Notes: a model not told the origin generated them from the sequence alone. A stretch of DNA of 64,000 nt from a bacterium (GCA_028716845.1 JAQUPF010000010.1:35549-99548); one strand, 5' to 3'. Positions 37,304 to 45,977 are shown, counted from the stretch's first letter. Numbers and translations: made by a program.

Positions 37304-39349
37304 ATGAAGCGGACGGTGGCGGTCGCGCTCGTCGTCGCCGCCGCGGCGGCCGGGTGGTACTACGCCCGCATGCGCCTCAGGTTCCCGGCGGTGTACCTCG
37401 AGGGGATCGAGGCGCCGGCCCGCGTCACCATCGGCGAGGAGTTCCCGCTCACCATCGTCCTCCGCGCCGACGGGGCGGTGGGGGCTGACCACGACCTCTT
37501 CATCCACTTCAGGAGGGGGGAGGGGGAGAAGGTCAACGCGGACGTCATCCTCCCGCTCGAGATGCGGAAGTGGGAGTCGGGCCGGACCGCGCGCCTCGGG
37601 CCGTTCCGCTGCGCCATCCCGGCGGGCATGGCGCCCGGCGGGTACACGATCGAGGCCGGCCTCTTCACCGTCGGGCGGGACGTCCTCATGCGGCGGCGGT
37701 ACGTCCGGATTCCGTACCGGAACAGAGGGATGAAGGACTGGACCGTGGGGGCCGTCGAGGCGGCGCGGCGCCCGCCGCGTGTCTTCGACGCGGCCGATTT
37801 CGGCGCGCGGGGGTACGCGGTCGGCACCGCCGGCCCGCTCGACAAGGTCTTCCCCGACCGGGGGGATTACGTCGGCTCCCTCGCGCGCCGCGTGGAGGTC
37901 TCGGCCGCCCGCGGCGAGCGGGAGTCGTTCCAGGTCGTCGTCATCGCCGGCGACGAGGGGCTCGGCGGCGTCCGCGTGACGCCGGGCGGGCTCTCCCGCG
38001 CGGCCGGCGGGCAGCCCCTCCCGGCGGACCGCCTGGCGGTGCGGCGCGTCGGCTACGTGGAGACCCGGCGTCCGTTCTACAACGTCACGCGCACGGGGCC
38101 GTGGCCGGACCCGCTCTTCCCCCAGGATGAAGGGGGCGTCTCCGTCCCGCCGGGCCGGGCGCAGCCGTTCTGGGTCGATCTCTCGGTCCCCGCGGACGCC
38201 CCGCCCGGGGCGTACGAGGGGACGCTCACGGTGGAGGCGGACGGCCGCCCGCCGGCGGAGGTCGCCCTCTCCCTGACGGTGTGGGACTTCGCCCTCCCGC
38301 GCGTCCCGACGCTGAAAAGCGGCTTCGATTTCTACGAGTTCATCATCCGGCGATACTATCCGCGCCGGGAGGGGGAGACGGAGGCGGCGTGGCGGGAGCG
38401 GGTCGAGGAGATCTGCCGGCGCTACTACCTCGACATGCTCGACCACCGCATCTCGCCGATCAACAACGTCGGCAACCCGCGCCTCGTGGAGATCAGGGAC
38501 GGCAGGTACATCCTGGACTTCGAGGAGTTCGGCCGGAAGGTCGAGTTCTACACGGCCGCCGGCCAGACCGATTTCGGCATCGCCCGGGAGGCCCGGATCG
38601 ACCCGGACCGGGGCGTCTGGTCGGACTCGTGGTACGGCTTCACCGGCCCGGACGCGGTCCGCGGCGTCTTCCGCGAGTTCGGCCGCTACCTCGAGGAGCG
38701 CGGCTGGCTCCGACGCGCCTACGCCTACATCCTCGACGAGACGTACCGGGGCGCGGCCTCCCTCACCCGGCTCGTCCACGAGGGGCATCCCGGCATCCGG
38801 AACCTCCTCACGCAGACGCCCGCCGAGGGGTTCCCGGACGTGGACATCTGGTGCGTCCGGATCAACAACCTCGACGAGGCGCGGCTCCGCGCCTTCCGCG
38901 AGCGGGGGAGCGAGATCTGGATGTACGTGGCGAGCCCGACCCGCCCGTTCCCCACCATCATCCTCGACGGCCCCTCCCTCGACGTCCGCGTCCTCCCGTG
39001 GATCTGCCGCCGCTACCGCGCCGAGGGGCTCCTCTACTGGTGCGTGAACTACTGGCACCTCGCCGATCCCCGCGAGGACCCGATGACCTGGCTCGACCAG
39101 AACGGGAACGGCTCCCTCTACTATCCCGGCCCCGACGGCCCGATCGGCTCGATCCGCCTCGCCGTCCTCCGCGACGGCATGGAGGATTACGAATATCTCC
39201 GCCTCCTCGGGGAGGCCGGCCTCGAGGCCGACCTGGAGCGGCTGCTCGGCACGGTCGCCCCCTCCGCGTGGCGGCACACGGACGCGCCCGCGACGCTCCT
39301 CGCGGCGCGCGACGCCGCCGGCGCCCTGCTCGGGGGGCGGGGGAGATGA
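37304..39349 (+). CDS. Membrane-anchored DUF4091/GH123-like protein
   Basis: The 681-residue protein has an N-terminal signal-anchor helix (VAVALVVAAAAAGWYYA), a beta-rich module starting EGIEAPARVTIGEEF near residue 28, a second beta region (residues about 200-330), then a TIM-barrel-like part with SGFDFYEFIIRRYYP, the adjacent acidic pair in YILDET near residue 480, LLYWCVNYW and a C-terminal LRDGMEDYEYLRLL, typical of DUF4091. GH123 N-acetyl-galactosaminidases use an Asp-Glu pair, so an amino-sugar glycosidase is plausible. It likely faces the periplasm and may trim the exopolysaccharide. GGAGAGGAG precedes ATG 37304. The next gene shares its first beta module. Confidence 0.75.
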   Translation: MKRTVAVALVVAAAAAGWYYARMRLRFPAVYLEGIEAPARVTIGEEFPLTIVLRADGAVGADHDLFIHFRRGEGEKVNADVILPLEMRKWESGRTARLGPFRCAIPAGMAPGGYTIEAGLFTVGRDVLMRRRYVRIPYRNRGMKDWTVGAVEAARRPPRVFDAADFGARGYAVGTAGPLDKVFPDRGDYVGSLARRVEVSAARGERESFQVVVIAGDEGLGGVRVTPGGLSRAAGGQPLPADRLAVRRVGYVETRRPFYNVTRTGPWPDPLFPQDEGGVSVPPGRAQPFWVDLSVPADAPPGAYEGTLTVEADGRPPAEVALSLTVWDFALPRVPTLKSGFDFYEFIIRRYYPRREGETEAAWRERVEEICRRYYLDMLDHRISPINNVGNPRLVEIRDGRYILDFEEFGRKVEFYTAAGQTDFGIAREARIDPDRGVWSDSWYGFTGPDAVRGVFREFGRYLEERGWLRRAYAYILDETYRGAASLTRLVHEGHPGIRNLLTQTPAEGFPDVDIWCVRINNLDEARLRAFRERGSEIWMYVASPTRPFPTIILDGPSLDVRVLPWICRRYRAEGLLYWCVNYWHLADPREDPMTWLDQNGNGSLYYPGPDGPIGSIRLAVLRDGMEDYEYLRLLGEAGLEADLERLLGTVAPSAWRHTDAPATLLAARDAAGALLGGRGR

Positions 39350-39359
39350 GGTGCGCCGG

Positions 39360-40445
39360 ATGAGGATCATCCGCCCGTTCATCCGCGCCTTCGCCTGGCT
39401 CCTCCCCCTCGCGGCGATCGTCCTCATCGTCGAGTACACACGCCGAACGTACCCCGAGTGGCCCGACCTCCTCAGGACCGCCCTCTACGGCGAGCGGGAG
39501 CCGGAGGGCGACACCCGGGCCATCAGTGCCTTCGACGACGAGCTGGACCTCGAGCGCTGGTACCGGATGGGCGCCCGGCTCGTCCTGCGCGGGAAATGGG
39601 GGGTGGCGACGTTCGGGGAGGGGAAGGGACAGCCCGGCTTCCGCCTCACGGATTACCGGGCCGGCCCCGGCGGCGTCCGCGACTGGTCGGGGTACTGCCG
39701 CCTCCTCTGGGAGATCCGTTCGCCGCAGGCGACGGACCAGCCGCTTGACCTGATCGTGAAGGACGCGGGCAACAAGCGCTTCCAGCGATCGTTCCCCATC
39801 CCCGCGGGCGGGCCCCGGACCGTCGCCCTCGATCTGCGCGAGCTGAATCCCGTCCTCGATCTCGAGCGCGTCGTCGAGGTGCACTTCTTCATGACCGCCC
39901 CGAAGGCGGAGACGGTCGTCCACATCCGCGGCCTCCGCCTCGACCGGGAGGGGTGCGAGCCGGGGGAGGTGATCGGCGAGCCGTTCGTCGTCTTCGAGGG
40001 GCTGGAGGCGCCGGCGTCCGCTGCGCTCGGCGAGGCGGTCGAGATCAGCGCCCTCCTCTCCGTCGCCGCCCGCCAGGAGATCCCGTACCACGTCTTCCTC
40101 CACCTCTACCCGGAGAGCGAGCGGGACGAGGCGGTCCCCGCGCGGCGGAAGGGGTACATCCACGTCGAGCGCGTCCCGCACGTCCCCGTGACGGAATGGC
40201 CCCCGGACGCCCCGCAGGAGGTGGGGCCGTTCTCGGTCTACTTCCCGAGGACCAACCCCGCCGGCCGCTACCTCATCCGGCTCGGCCTCTTCAACCCGTC
40301 GTCGGGCGGAGAGGGGCCGCGGAACGTCGCCTACCGCGGCGCCTACGACTACGGCGGCTCATTCCCCAAGTGCCGGTACACCGACCCGGCCATAGACGAT
40401 TTCGTCGTCGGCTCGATCGACGTGCGGGCCGCGGCGGAGGAGTGA
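39360..40445 (+). CDS. Membrane-anchored envelope protein sharing a beta module with its neighbour
   Basis: I do not recognise a named family. The 361-residue protein has one N-terminal helix (AFAWLLPLAAIVLIVEY), a first beta domain that resembles carbohydrate-binding jelly-roll modules (residues about 50-190), and a second domain starting EGLEAPASAALGEAVEI near residue 208. That domain repeats the layout of the EGIEAPARVTIGEEF module in the preceding GH123-like protein, including F-L-H-L, GPF and the final GLF. ATG 39360 is chosen because GAGGTG lies six bases upstream; GTG 39351 is the alternative. It may hold the glycan for the GH123-like enzyme. It ends the polysaccharide operon. Confidence 0.6.
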   Translation: MRIIRPFIRAFAWLLPLAAIVLIVEYTRRTYPEWPDLLRTALYGEREPEGDTRAISAFDDELDLERWYRMGARLVLRGKWGVATFGEGKGQPGFRLTDYRAGPGGVRDWSGYCRLLWEIRSPQATDQPLDLIVKDAGNKRFQRSFPIPAGGPRTVALDLRELNPVLDLERVVEVHFFMTAPKAETVVHIRGLRLDREGCEPGEVIGEPFVVFEGLEAPASAALGEAVEISALLSVAARQEIPYHVFLHLYPESERDEAVPARRKGYIHVERVPHVPVTEWPPDAPQEVGPFSVYFPRTNPAGRYLIRLGLFNPSSGGEGPRNVAYRGAYDYGGSFPKCRYTDPAIDDFVVGSIDVRAAAEE

Positions 40446-40735
40446 AGTCCCGCCGCGGATGCGCCATGATGCATACTCTTCTTGCCGCGGATGAACGCCT
40501 CCCCGCGCGGATGCACGCCGCCGCAGAGGACACGGAGGCAGACTACAATCCAGGGCCGGGAGTCGAAGGGGAGGGGGGCGGAATTGCGCTGACGCAGATT
40601 GCCGTCGATGAACGCGGATTGAACGGAATGGAATCTCCGTTGTGTCTGTGATCTCCCCGGCGTCAGGAAGCGCCGCTCATCTGCGCGGATCCAGGATGAT
40701 CCGCGTCAATCCGCGCTCGATTGTCGCTTGAAGGC
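40446..40735. repeat. Noncoding island with dispersed CGCGGAT repeats
   Basis: About 290 bases with no convincing gene. Degenerate units such as CGCGGATGAACGC, CGCGGATTGAACG and, inverted, GATCCGCGTCAATCCGCG recur throughout. The left part also has GCAGAGGACACGGAGG-type sequence. The island flanks the small secreted-protein gene. Confidence 0.55.
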
Positions 40736-40736
40736 C

Positions 40737-40772
40737 GCGGCGGTCCGCGGAGCTCCCCCCGCGGACCGCCGC
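40737..40772 (-). terminator. Hairpin terminator of the small secreted-protein gene
   Basis: A perfect 14-bp stem (40737-40750 pairs with 40759-40772) with an 8-base loop lies 20 bases beyond the stop codon at 40793. The following minus-strand sequence is only slightly T-rich, so efficiency is uncertain. Confidence 0.6.
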
Positions 40773-40792
40773 TCCGTTGGCCGTTGCCGTCG

Positions 40793-41152
40793 CTAGCAGC
40801 CCCTGAGGGAGGCCGCGCGGGGAGTGGAGTAGTAGGTGCCGTTGCTGCTCCGGACCCCCCACGTGATGCCCCGCCCCGTTCGCGTGTTGATGACGTAGAA
40901 TCGCAGGCCGTTGTTGTTCCAGTAGTCGATGGCGAAATACGCGTTCCCACCCCATATGTAGCCGGTGAGGGCGCCGTAGTAAGAGCCCCGCTGCCTCACG
41001 ATGCCGGTGATATAGCCGCCCTGAATGTCGACGATCAACTGATCATTGACAAACTGGGGGTCATTGTAGCAGAAGTCCGCCGTCGCCGTCGCGGCGCACA
41101 GCATCGCCGCCAGGCACACGCCCAGCACGCACATGAGTGTTCCGGTCCCCAT
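40793..41152 (-). CDS. Small secreted protein with terminal cysteines, unknown family
   Basis: I do not recognise it. The 119-residue precursor has a clear signal peptide (MCVLGVCLAAMLCAATATA) with likely cleavage before DFCYND, leaving about 93 residues rich in Tyr, Gly and Asn. The mature chain has one Cys near its start and one as the last residue, which could join the ends by a disulfide. Alternating hydrophobic residues (GYITGIVRQRG, GYIWGGNAYFAIDYW, GLRFYVINTRTGRGITWG) predict a small beta-barrel or sandwich. The ATG at 41152 has AGGAGG upstream. It has its own strong promoter, a leader of about 80 bases and a hairpin terminator, all inside a repeat island. Confidence 0.7.
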   Translation of the reverse strand: MGTGTLMCVLGVCLAAMLCAATATADFCYNDPQFVNDQLIVDIQGGYITGIVRQRGSYYGALTGYIWGGNAYFAIDYWNNNGLRFYVINTRTGRGITWGVRSSNGTYYSTPRAASLRGC

Positions 41153-41241
41153 CCGCTCCTCCTCTCTCCCCGCTCGGGGGCTCCCGGCCCGGAAGGTCGG
41201 GAAGCGAGCATCGCCTCCCACCGGGCCCAACCGAGGCGTTC

Positions 41242-41270
41242 TATATATCAAATTGCGGTATATGATGCAA
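41242..41270 (-). promoter_or_regulatory. Promoter of the small secreted-protein gene
   Basis: On the minus strand TTGCAT (41265-41270), 17-bp spacer, TATATA (41242-41247). The start is expected near 41235, about 80 bases before the ATG. Confidence 0.7.
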
Positions 41271-41271
41271 T

Positions 41272-41378
41272 TGCCGAGCCGCGGATGAACGCGGTCCCAT
41301 GCGGATCGGATGAAGTGGGAAACGACGCATCTGCTTCATCTTCGTTATGTCGGCGATGATCCGCGAGAATCCAAGACG
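41272..41378. repeat. Second CGCGGAT repeat cluster
   Basis: Contains GCCGCGGATGAACGCGG near 41279, ATGCGGATCGGATGA and an inverted GATGATCCGCGAGAATCC copy. It mirrors the island on the other side of the small secreted-protein gene. No gene is seen here. Confidence 0.5.
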
Positions 41379-41413
41379 GGAACGGTATCTGTTCTTCGCT
41401 GCCGGCGGCTGAT

Positions 41414-41432
41414 CCCCCCCCCGGGGGGGGGG
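41414..41432. repeat. Homopolymer palindrome C9G10
   Basis: Nine C followed by ten G form a self-complementary run. A similar GATCCCCC-G9 run lies at 41864-41880, after the zinc-ribbon gene. Such runs are prone to slippage. Confidence 0.6.
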
Positions 41433-41441
41433 ACATGCGGC

Positions 41442-41470
41442 TTTACGGCTCCCCTCCCCTGTGCTAGCCT
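41442..41470 (+). promoter_or_regulatory. Promoter of the zinc-ribbon/Wzz/TPR operon
   Basis: TTTACG (41442-41447), 17-bp spacer ending TGTGC, TAGCCT (41465-41470). GGAGGAGGG follows before the GTG at 41499. Confidence 0.5.
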
Positions 41471-41498
41471 ATTCCCGTCGCGGAGGAGGGCGGCAGGC

Positions 41499-41855
41499 GT
41501 GGGCAGGGACAGCACGATCGAGTTCAGGTGCGTGAACGAGGAGTGCAAGGAGGTCCTCTCGTTCCCCGTCCTCGAGGTGAACGAGGATACGGCGGTCACC
41601 TGCGCCGGCTGCGGCAGGCGGTACGTCTTCAACGAGGAGCTGCGCGCGAAGTTCCTGAAGTTCGCGCGCCTCGTCGAGGCCGTGCGCCAGGCCGAGGAGA
41701 TCCTCGGCATGACGAAGGTCGGCCTCGACATCCAGGGGCACTCGATCCAGGTCCCGTACCGCATCCTCCTCACCAGGATGAACACCTTCCTCGCGCTCGA
41801 CATCGGCGGCCGGAAGTTCAACTTCCGCCTGCGGGTCGAGCCGTTGAAGGACTGA
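41499..41855 (+). CDS. Small zinc-ribbon protein, unknown function
   Basis: A 118-residue protein with a likely zinc ribbon: CVNEEC near residue 10 and CAGCG near 37. The rest is a short helix (FARLVEAVRQAEEILG) and a beta-rich C-terminus (VPYRILLTRMNTFLALDIGGRKFNFRLRVEPL). No named family is recognised. The GTG start at 41499 is chosen from GGAGGAGGG eight bases upstream. It precedes the Wzz-like gene by 41 bases and is probably co-transcribed, so a regulatory or assembly role in polysaccharide production is possible. Confidence 0.7.
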   Translation: MGRDSTIEFRCVNEECKEVLSFPVLEVNEDTAVTCAGCGRRYVFNEELRAKFLKFARLVEAVRQAEEILGMTKVGLDIQGHSIQVPYRILLTRMNTFLALDIGGRKFNFRLRVEPLKD

Positions 41856-41896
41856 GGCCGCGCGATCCCCCGGGGGGGGGCGCGCCTGGTGAAGCC

Positions 41897-43174
41897 GTGA
41901 AACGTGCGTTCCTCTTCATCGCCGTCTTCTCCCTCGCCGGGGCGGTCCTCGCCTGGTCCTCCGCCTTCCTGCGCGAGCCGGTCTTCCTCTCCGAGGCGGT
42001 CGTCGAGGTCCGCGGCGGCGTCCGCTCCCCGGAGGAGCAGGAGAACATCCGCCGGCGCCTCGCCGATCCCCCCGTCCTCCTCGACATCGCCCGCCGCGCC
42101 GGCGGGCCGCTCGCCGCCATGGACGCCGACACGATCGCCCGCCGGTCGCGGGTGGAGATCCTCGACGGCGGCGGGATGCGGCTCTCCTTCGTCGCCGCCG
42201 ACCCGCGGTCGGCCGAGGCGTTCGTCGCCGCCTGGACCGCCCGGTTCGAATGGCGGCCGGAGGGGAAGGGCGGGCGCCCCGACCGGGACGCCGCCGCCGC
42301 GACGGCGCGCGCGCTCGAGCGGAGCCGCGAGGCCCTCCGCACGCTCCTCACCGGCGACGCCTCCCTCAGCCCCGTCTACGCGGACCTGATCATGGCGCGG
42401 CTCTCGAAGGGCGACCGGCTGGAGGCGATCGTCGTCGACGAGCGGGCGCGGGTGGCGGGGGAGCTGTTCGAGGCCGAGCAGGCGCTCCGCCGGCTGGAGG
42501 CGAAGGAGCGGAGCCTCGAGGCAGCCCTCCGGGACGAGGAGCAGTACATCGTCACCTACGAGCTCAAGGAGGAGAACCCCGTCGTCCGCGACGTGCAGCA
42601 GCAGCTCACCGAGAAGCAGGTGCGGCTCCAGCGCCTCATGGTCGACGCCACCTCGCGCCACCCGCTCCGCGCGCGGCTCGAGGGGGAGATCCAGCAGATG
42701 GAAGAGTACCTGAAGGGCAAGCCGCTCGAGTCCGTGCGGGAGCAGAAGCGGGAGATCAGCCCGGTCTACAGGGACATCGCCATCGAGCTGAGCAGGACGA
42801 GGCGGGAGGCCGGCACCCTCCGGAACCACATCGCCTCCTCCCGGCAGGCGGTCGACGCCGCCGCGCGGAAACTCGGGGCGCTCGCGGCGGGGGAGGGGGG
42901 CCCCGGCAATCCCCTCGGCGACTTCCGAGCGGCGCTCGGGGCCGCCGCCGAGAGCCGCGCCCGCGCGGAGCGGGCCGCCGCGGCGCCGCCCCCCCTCGTC
43001 GGCTCCTACGGCGTCCGGGTCGTCGAGAAGGCGTCGCCCGGCGTCCGGCGGAGCCCCGTCCTCCGGATACGGATGCTCGTTCTCATCGGCGCGGCCGCCG
43101 GCGCCGGGGCGGGCGTGCTCGCCTGGTCGGCGGTCCTCTTCCTCCGGCACCGCCCCCCGTCGCTCGCCGCCTGA
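41897..43174 (+). CDS. Wzz/GumC-like polysaccharide chain-length determinant
   Basis: The 425-residue protein has a helix at each end (AFLFIAVFSLAGAVLAWSSAF and MLVLIGAAAGAGAGVLAWSAVLFL), a beta-rich segment with REPVFLSEAVVEVRGG, and a long coiled coil (about residues 180-350) rich in Glu, Arg and Leu. This is the architecture of Wzz-type co-polymerases that set chain length in Wzy-dependent systems. There is no C-terminal tyrosine-kinase domain. The start is GTG at 41897. The TGA overlaps the ATG of the TPR gene. Confidence 0.83.
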   Translation: MKRAFLFIAVFSLAGAVLAWSSAFLREPVFLSEAVVEVRGGVRSPEEQENIRRRLADPPVLLDIARRAGGPLAAMDADTIARRSRVEILDGGGMRLSFVAADPRSAEAFVAAWTARFEWRPEGKGGRPDRDAAAATARALERSREALRTLLTGDASLSPVYADLIMARLSKGDRLEAIVVDERARVAGELFEAEQALRRLEAKERSLEAALRDEEQYIVTYELKEENPVVRDVQQQLTEKQVRLQRLMVDATSRHPLRARLEGEIQQMEEYLKGKPLESVREQKREISPVYRDIAIELSRTRREAGTLRNHIASSRQAVDAAARKLGALAAGEGGPGNPLGDFRAALGAAAESRARAERAAAAPPPLVGSYGVRVVEKASPGVRRSPVLRIRMLVLIGAAAGAGAGVLAWSAVLFLRHRPPSLAA

Positions 43175-44952
43175 TGCGCCTCCTGCTCCTCTCCGTCGCC
43201 GTGCGGCTCCTCCTTCCCGCCTTGTCGCATGCGGCGCCGGGCGACGAGGAGGCGCCGCCGTCACCCACCCGCGACCCCTTCGACCTGCGCGGCGCCGGGG
43301 AGTCGGAGACCCTCTCGGCCGACTACCACTGGAAGATGGGGATGTACTACCACTCGAAGGGGGACTTCGACCGGGCGGTCGAGCAGCTCGAGCGGGTTGC
43401 CGACCTCAACCCGCGCGACGCCGCCTCGCACTACAACCTCGGCGTCGCCCGCGGGGAGGCGGGGCGGCTCGAGGAGGCGCTCGCGGCGTTCCGGCGGGCG
43501 ATCGAGCTCAACCCGCACAACGCGGCCGCCCGCTTCAACATCGGCATCATCCGGATGCGGCAGGGGCGGCACGAGGCGGCGGTCTCGGAGTTCGAGCGGG
43601 CGCTCATCCTCGAGGGGGACAATCCGGCCGTGCACTACAACCTCGGCGTCTGCCGCGAGTACGCCGGCGGGGTCCGCTACGGCCCCGGCTTCGACGCGGC
43701 CGCCGCCGCCGCCCACTACCGGAAGGCGCTCGAGGCGATGCCGGACAGCGCCGTCATCCGCTACAACCTCGGCATGGTCCGCCTGCACGCGGGCGATTTC
43801 GAGAACGCGGAGGCGGAGCTCGGGAAGGCCCTGGAGCTCGATCCGGGGATGGCCGACGCCGCCCACCAGTACGGCGTCCTCATGCTCCGGATGCGCAACT
43901 ACCGCAGCGCCCTCCGCCACCTGCGCCGGGCCCTCCGCCTCGACCCTGCCGTCCCCGCGACGCCCGCGCTCGTCGAGGCGCACGGCGGCCTCGGGCAGTT
44001 CTATTTCGACAACGGCGATTTCGAGAACGCGCGGAAGAACCTGCGGGAGGCGCTCCTGCTCGACCCGGCGCACGTCCCCTCGCTCGTGCAGTACGGGAGG
44101 GCCTGCCGCGGCCTCGGCAGGCACGCCGAGGCGGCCGAGTCGTTCCGGGAGGCGCTCGCCCGGGACGGGGCGCTCCCGGTCGCGGGCGAGCTCGCCGAGA
44201 CGCTCTCGCTCCGGGGGGACGAGCTCGCGCGCGAGGGGCTGCACGCGGAGGCGGAGGAGAAATACCTCGAGGCGCTCCGGCTCGAGCCGGATGGCGGGAC
44301 GCACCTCAGGCGGCTCGGGGCCCTCTACCACCGCGGCCTCGGCGAGCGGGGGAAGGCGATCGTCTTCTACCGGCGCGCCCTCGCCGCGGGCCTCCCCGCC
44401 CCCGAGGCCGACGCCGTGCGGCGCGACCTCGCCGAGGCCGCGCGCGACGAGGAGCGGCTGGTCGATCGGTACGAGGCGCTCGTCGCCCGCAACCCGGACA
44501 ACGCCACGCTCCGCTACAACCTCGCCGTGTTCCACCAGCAGCGGGGGGACGACGAGCGCGCCATCCTCGAGTACCGGGAGGCGATCCGCCTCGCCCCCGA
44601 CAACGCATTCGCCCGCTACAACCTCGGCCTCATCTACAAGCGCAGGGAGATGCGGAGCGCGGCGCTGCGGGAGTTCAAGGCCGCCCTCGAGCACCACCCC
44701 GGCTACGCCCGCGCCCACTACGCCCTCGCCTCCCTCTACGAGGACCTGGGGGCGTACCACGACGCCCGGGAGGAGTTCGAGAAGGCGATCGAGTGCGAGC
44801 CCCGCTTCGCCGACGCCCACCTCGCCCTCGCCCTCCTCCTGCGGAAGCGGTTCGGGGACGCGGCCGGCGCCGAGCGGCACATGGAGCGGTACCGGGAGAT
44901 CAGGGGCGGCGGGGCCGAAGAAGAGAGTGCAGTCCCCGTTGCGATGCCGTAA
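43174..44952 (+). CDS. Exported TPR-repeat protein
   Basis: The 592-residue protein has a signal peptide (LLLLSVAVRLLLPALSHA) and then about twelve to thirteen tetratricopeptide repeats from residue 50 to the end, with repeated HYNLGV, RFNIGI, RYNLGM and ARYNLGL signatures. It is probably periplasmic. TPR proteins of this kind accompany exopolysaccharide systems, where they act as scaffolds or help secretion. It is translationally coupled to the Wzz-like gene through a TGATG overlap and is the last gene of the polysaccharide region. Confidence 0.87.
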   Translation: MRLLLLSVAVRLLLPALSHAAPGDEEAPPSPTRDPFDLRGAGESETLSADYHWKMGMYYHSKGDFDRAVEQLERVADLNPRDAASHYNLGVARGEAGRLEEALAAFRRAIELNPHNAAARFNIGIIRMRQGRHEAAVSEFERALILEGDNPAVHYNLGVCREYAGGVRYGPGFDAAAAAAHYRKALEAMPDSAVIRYNLGMVRLHAGDFENAEAELGKALELDPGMADAAHQYGVLMLRMRNYRSALRHLRRALRLDPAVPATPALVEAHGGLGQFYFDNGDFENARKNLREALLLDPAHVPSLVQYGRACRGLGRHAEAAESFREALARDGALPVAGELAETLSLRGDELAREGLHAEAEEKYLEALRLEPDGGTHLRRLGALYHRGLGERGKAIVFYRRALAAGLPAPEADAVRRDLAEAARDEERLVDRYEALVARNPDNATLRYNLAVFHQQRGDDERAILEYREAIRLAPDNAFARYNLGLIYKRREMRSAALREFKAALEHHPGYARAHYALASLYEDLGAYHDAREEFEKAIECEPRFADAHLALALLLRKRFGDAAGAERHMERYREIRGGGAEEESAVPVAMP

Positions 44953-45177
44953 GGGCCGAGCTGTTGTTACAGCCCGATCGTTGTACGTGGGTACCCTCGC
45001 GCGCGTTCCGCGTTCGACCCTTGCGGGTCAATCACATCCCCCGCGCATCGGGTTCCCCGTCTTTTGAATTGGGCCGTTAACACCACCCTGTACGGACATA
45101 ACAGGGACTGCATCCATTATGATACACGGGCCGTCGCGCGGTGTCGAAAGTTTTTTTCGGCGCGCGCGCGGCGCGGA
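44953..45177. other. Convergent intergenic region
   Basis: This 225-base gap separates the rightward TPR gene from the leftward ccsA. A run of seven T at about 45149 follows an ACAC...GTGT inverted repeat and could end the TPR transcript, but the stem is poor. No gene is seen. Confidence 0.4.
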
Positions 45178-45963
45178 TCAGAAGTAGCTGTGGAGGCCGG
45201 CGAGGAGGAAGCTGACGCCGAAGTAGGTGAAGAGGACCGCGCAGAAGCCGCCCACGGAGAAGAGGACGGTCATGCGCGGCGACCGTTCGGCGGGGCGCCG
45301 GCTCCTGAGGACGAGGAAGGAGAAGTAGACGAGCCAGGTGAGGAGCGCCCAGATCTCCTTCGGGTCCCATCCCCAGTAGGTCGTCCACGCCTCGTTCGCC
45401 CAGACCGAGCCGGACAGGATGCCGTAGGTGAGGAACAGGAACCCGAACCGGATGCAGCGCACCGCGGAGCGCTCCCACTGCGCGGCGGGCCGTCGGCGCC
45501 GCAGGGCGACGGCGAGGCCGAGCCCCGCGGCGCAGCCGGCCGCGAGGCCCGCGTAGCCGAGGAAGCAGGCCGCGACGTGGAGGAGCAGCCAGTTGCTCCG
45601 CAGGGCGGGGACGAGCGGGCGGATCGAGGCGTCCAGCGTGGAGGCGTAGCCGAGGCAGGCGGCGCATATGAACGGGATGAGCATCGCCGGTTCCTGCATG
45701 CGGAGCGGGATGAGGAGGACGAGCGCGAGGAGCCACGATGCCCACGCGAGGAAGACGAGCGTCTCGTAGAAGGTGGTGAGCGGGGCGTGCCCCGCCTCCA
45801 TCCGCCGGAGGATGAGGCCGAGCGAGAGCGCGGCGAAGCCGCCGGTCGCGAGCGCCGCCGTGAGGCGGTACAGGGCGTCGGACCGCCTGAGCATGGACAG
45901 GACGGCGGCGACGCAGGCGGCGGAGAAGAGCGCCAGGGCGGCGTTGGCGAGCGGCGCATCCAT
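45178..45963 (-). CDS. ccsA: Cytochrome c assembly protein CcsA/ResC
   Basis: System II cytochrome c maturation: it handles heme and attaches it, with ResB, to CXXCH motifs outside the membrane. The 261-residue protein has about eight helices and the tryptophan-rich heme motif TYWGWDPKEIWALLTWLVY near residue 205, plus conserved histidines in GHAPLTTFYE, LLLHV and the final helix. ATG 45963 begins just before the first helix. It is last in the hemA-cytochrome-resB-ccsA operon, 14 bases after resB. Confidence 0.9.
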   Translation of the reverse strand: MDAPLANAALALFSAACVAAVLSMLRRSDALYRLTAALATGGFAALSLGLILRRMEAGHAPLTTFYETLVFLAWASWLLALVLLIPLRMQEPAMLIPFICAACLGYASTLDASIRPLVPALRSNWLLLHVAACFLGYAGLAAGCAAGLGLAVALRRRRPAAQWERSAVRCIRFGFLFLTYGILSGSVWANEAWTTYWGWDPKEIWALLTWLVYFSFLVLRSRRPAERSPRMTVLFSVGGFCAVLFTYFGVSFLLAGLHSYF

Positions 45964-45977
45964 CGGCGGCTCTGCTC

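Noticed and set aside
40737..40772. Terminator for the rightward polysaccharide operon
   Set aside because: The hairpin lies about 290 bases past the last gene of that operon but 20 bases past the leftward secreted-protein gene, so it is assigned to the latter; bidirectional use is possible.
40446..41378. CRISPR array
   Set aside because: The CGCGGAT units are short, degenerate, in both orientations and without regular spacers.
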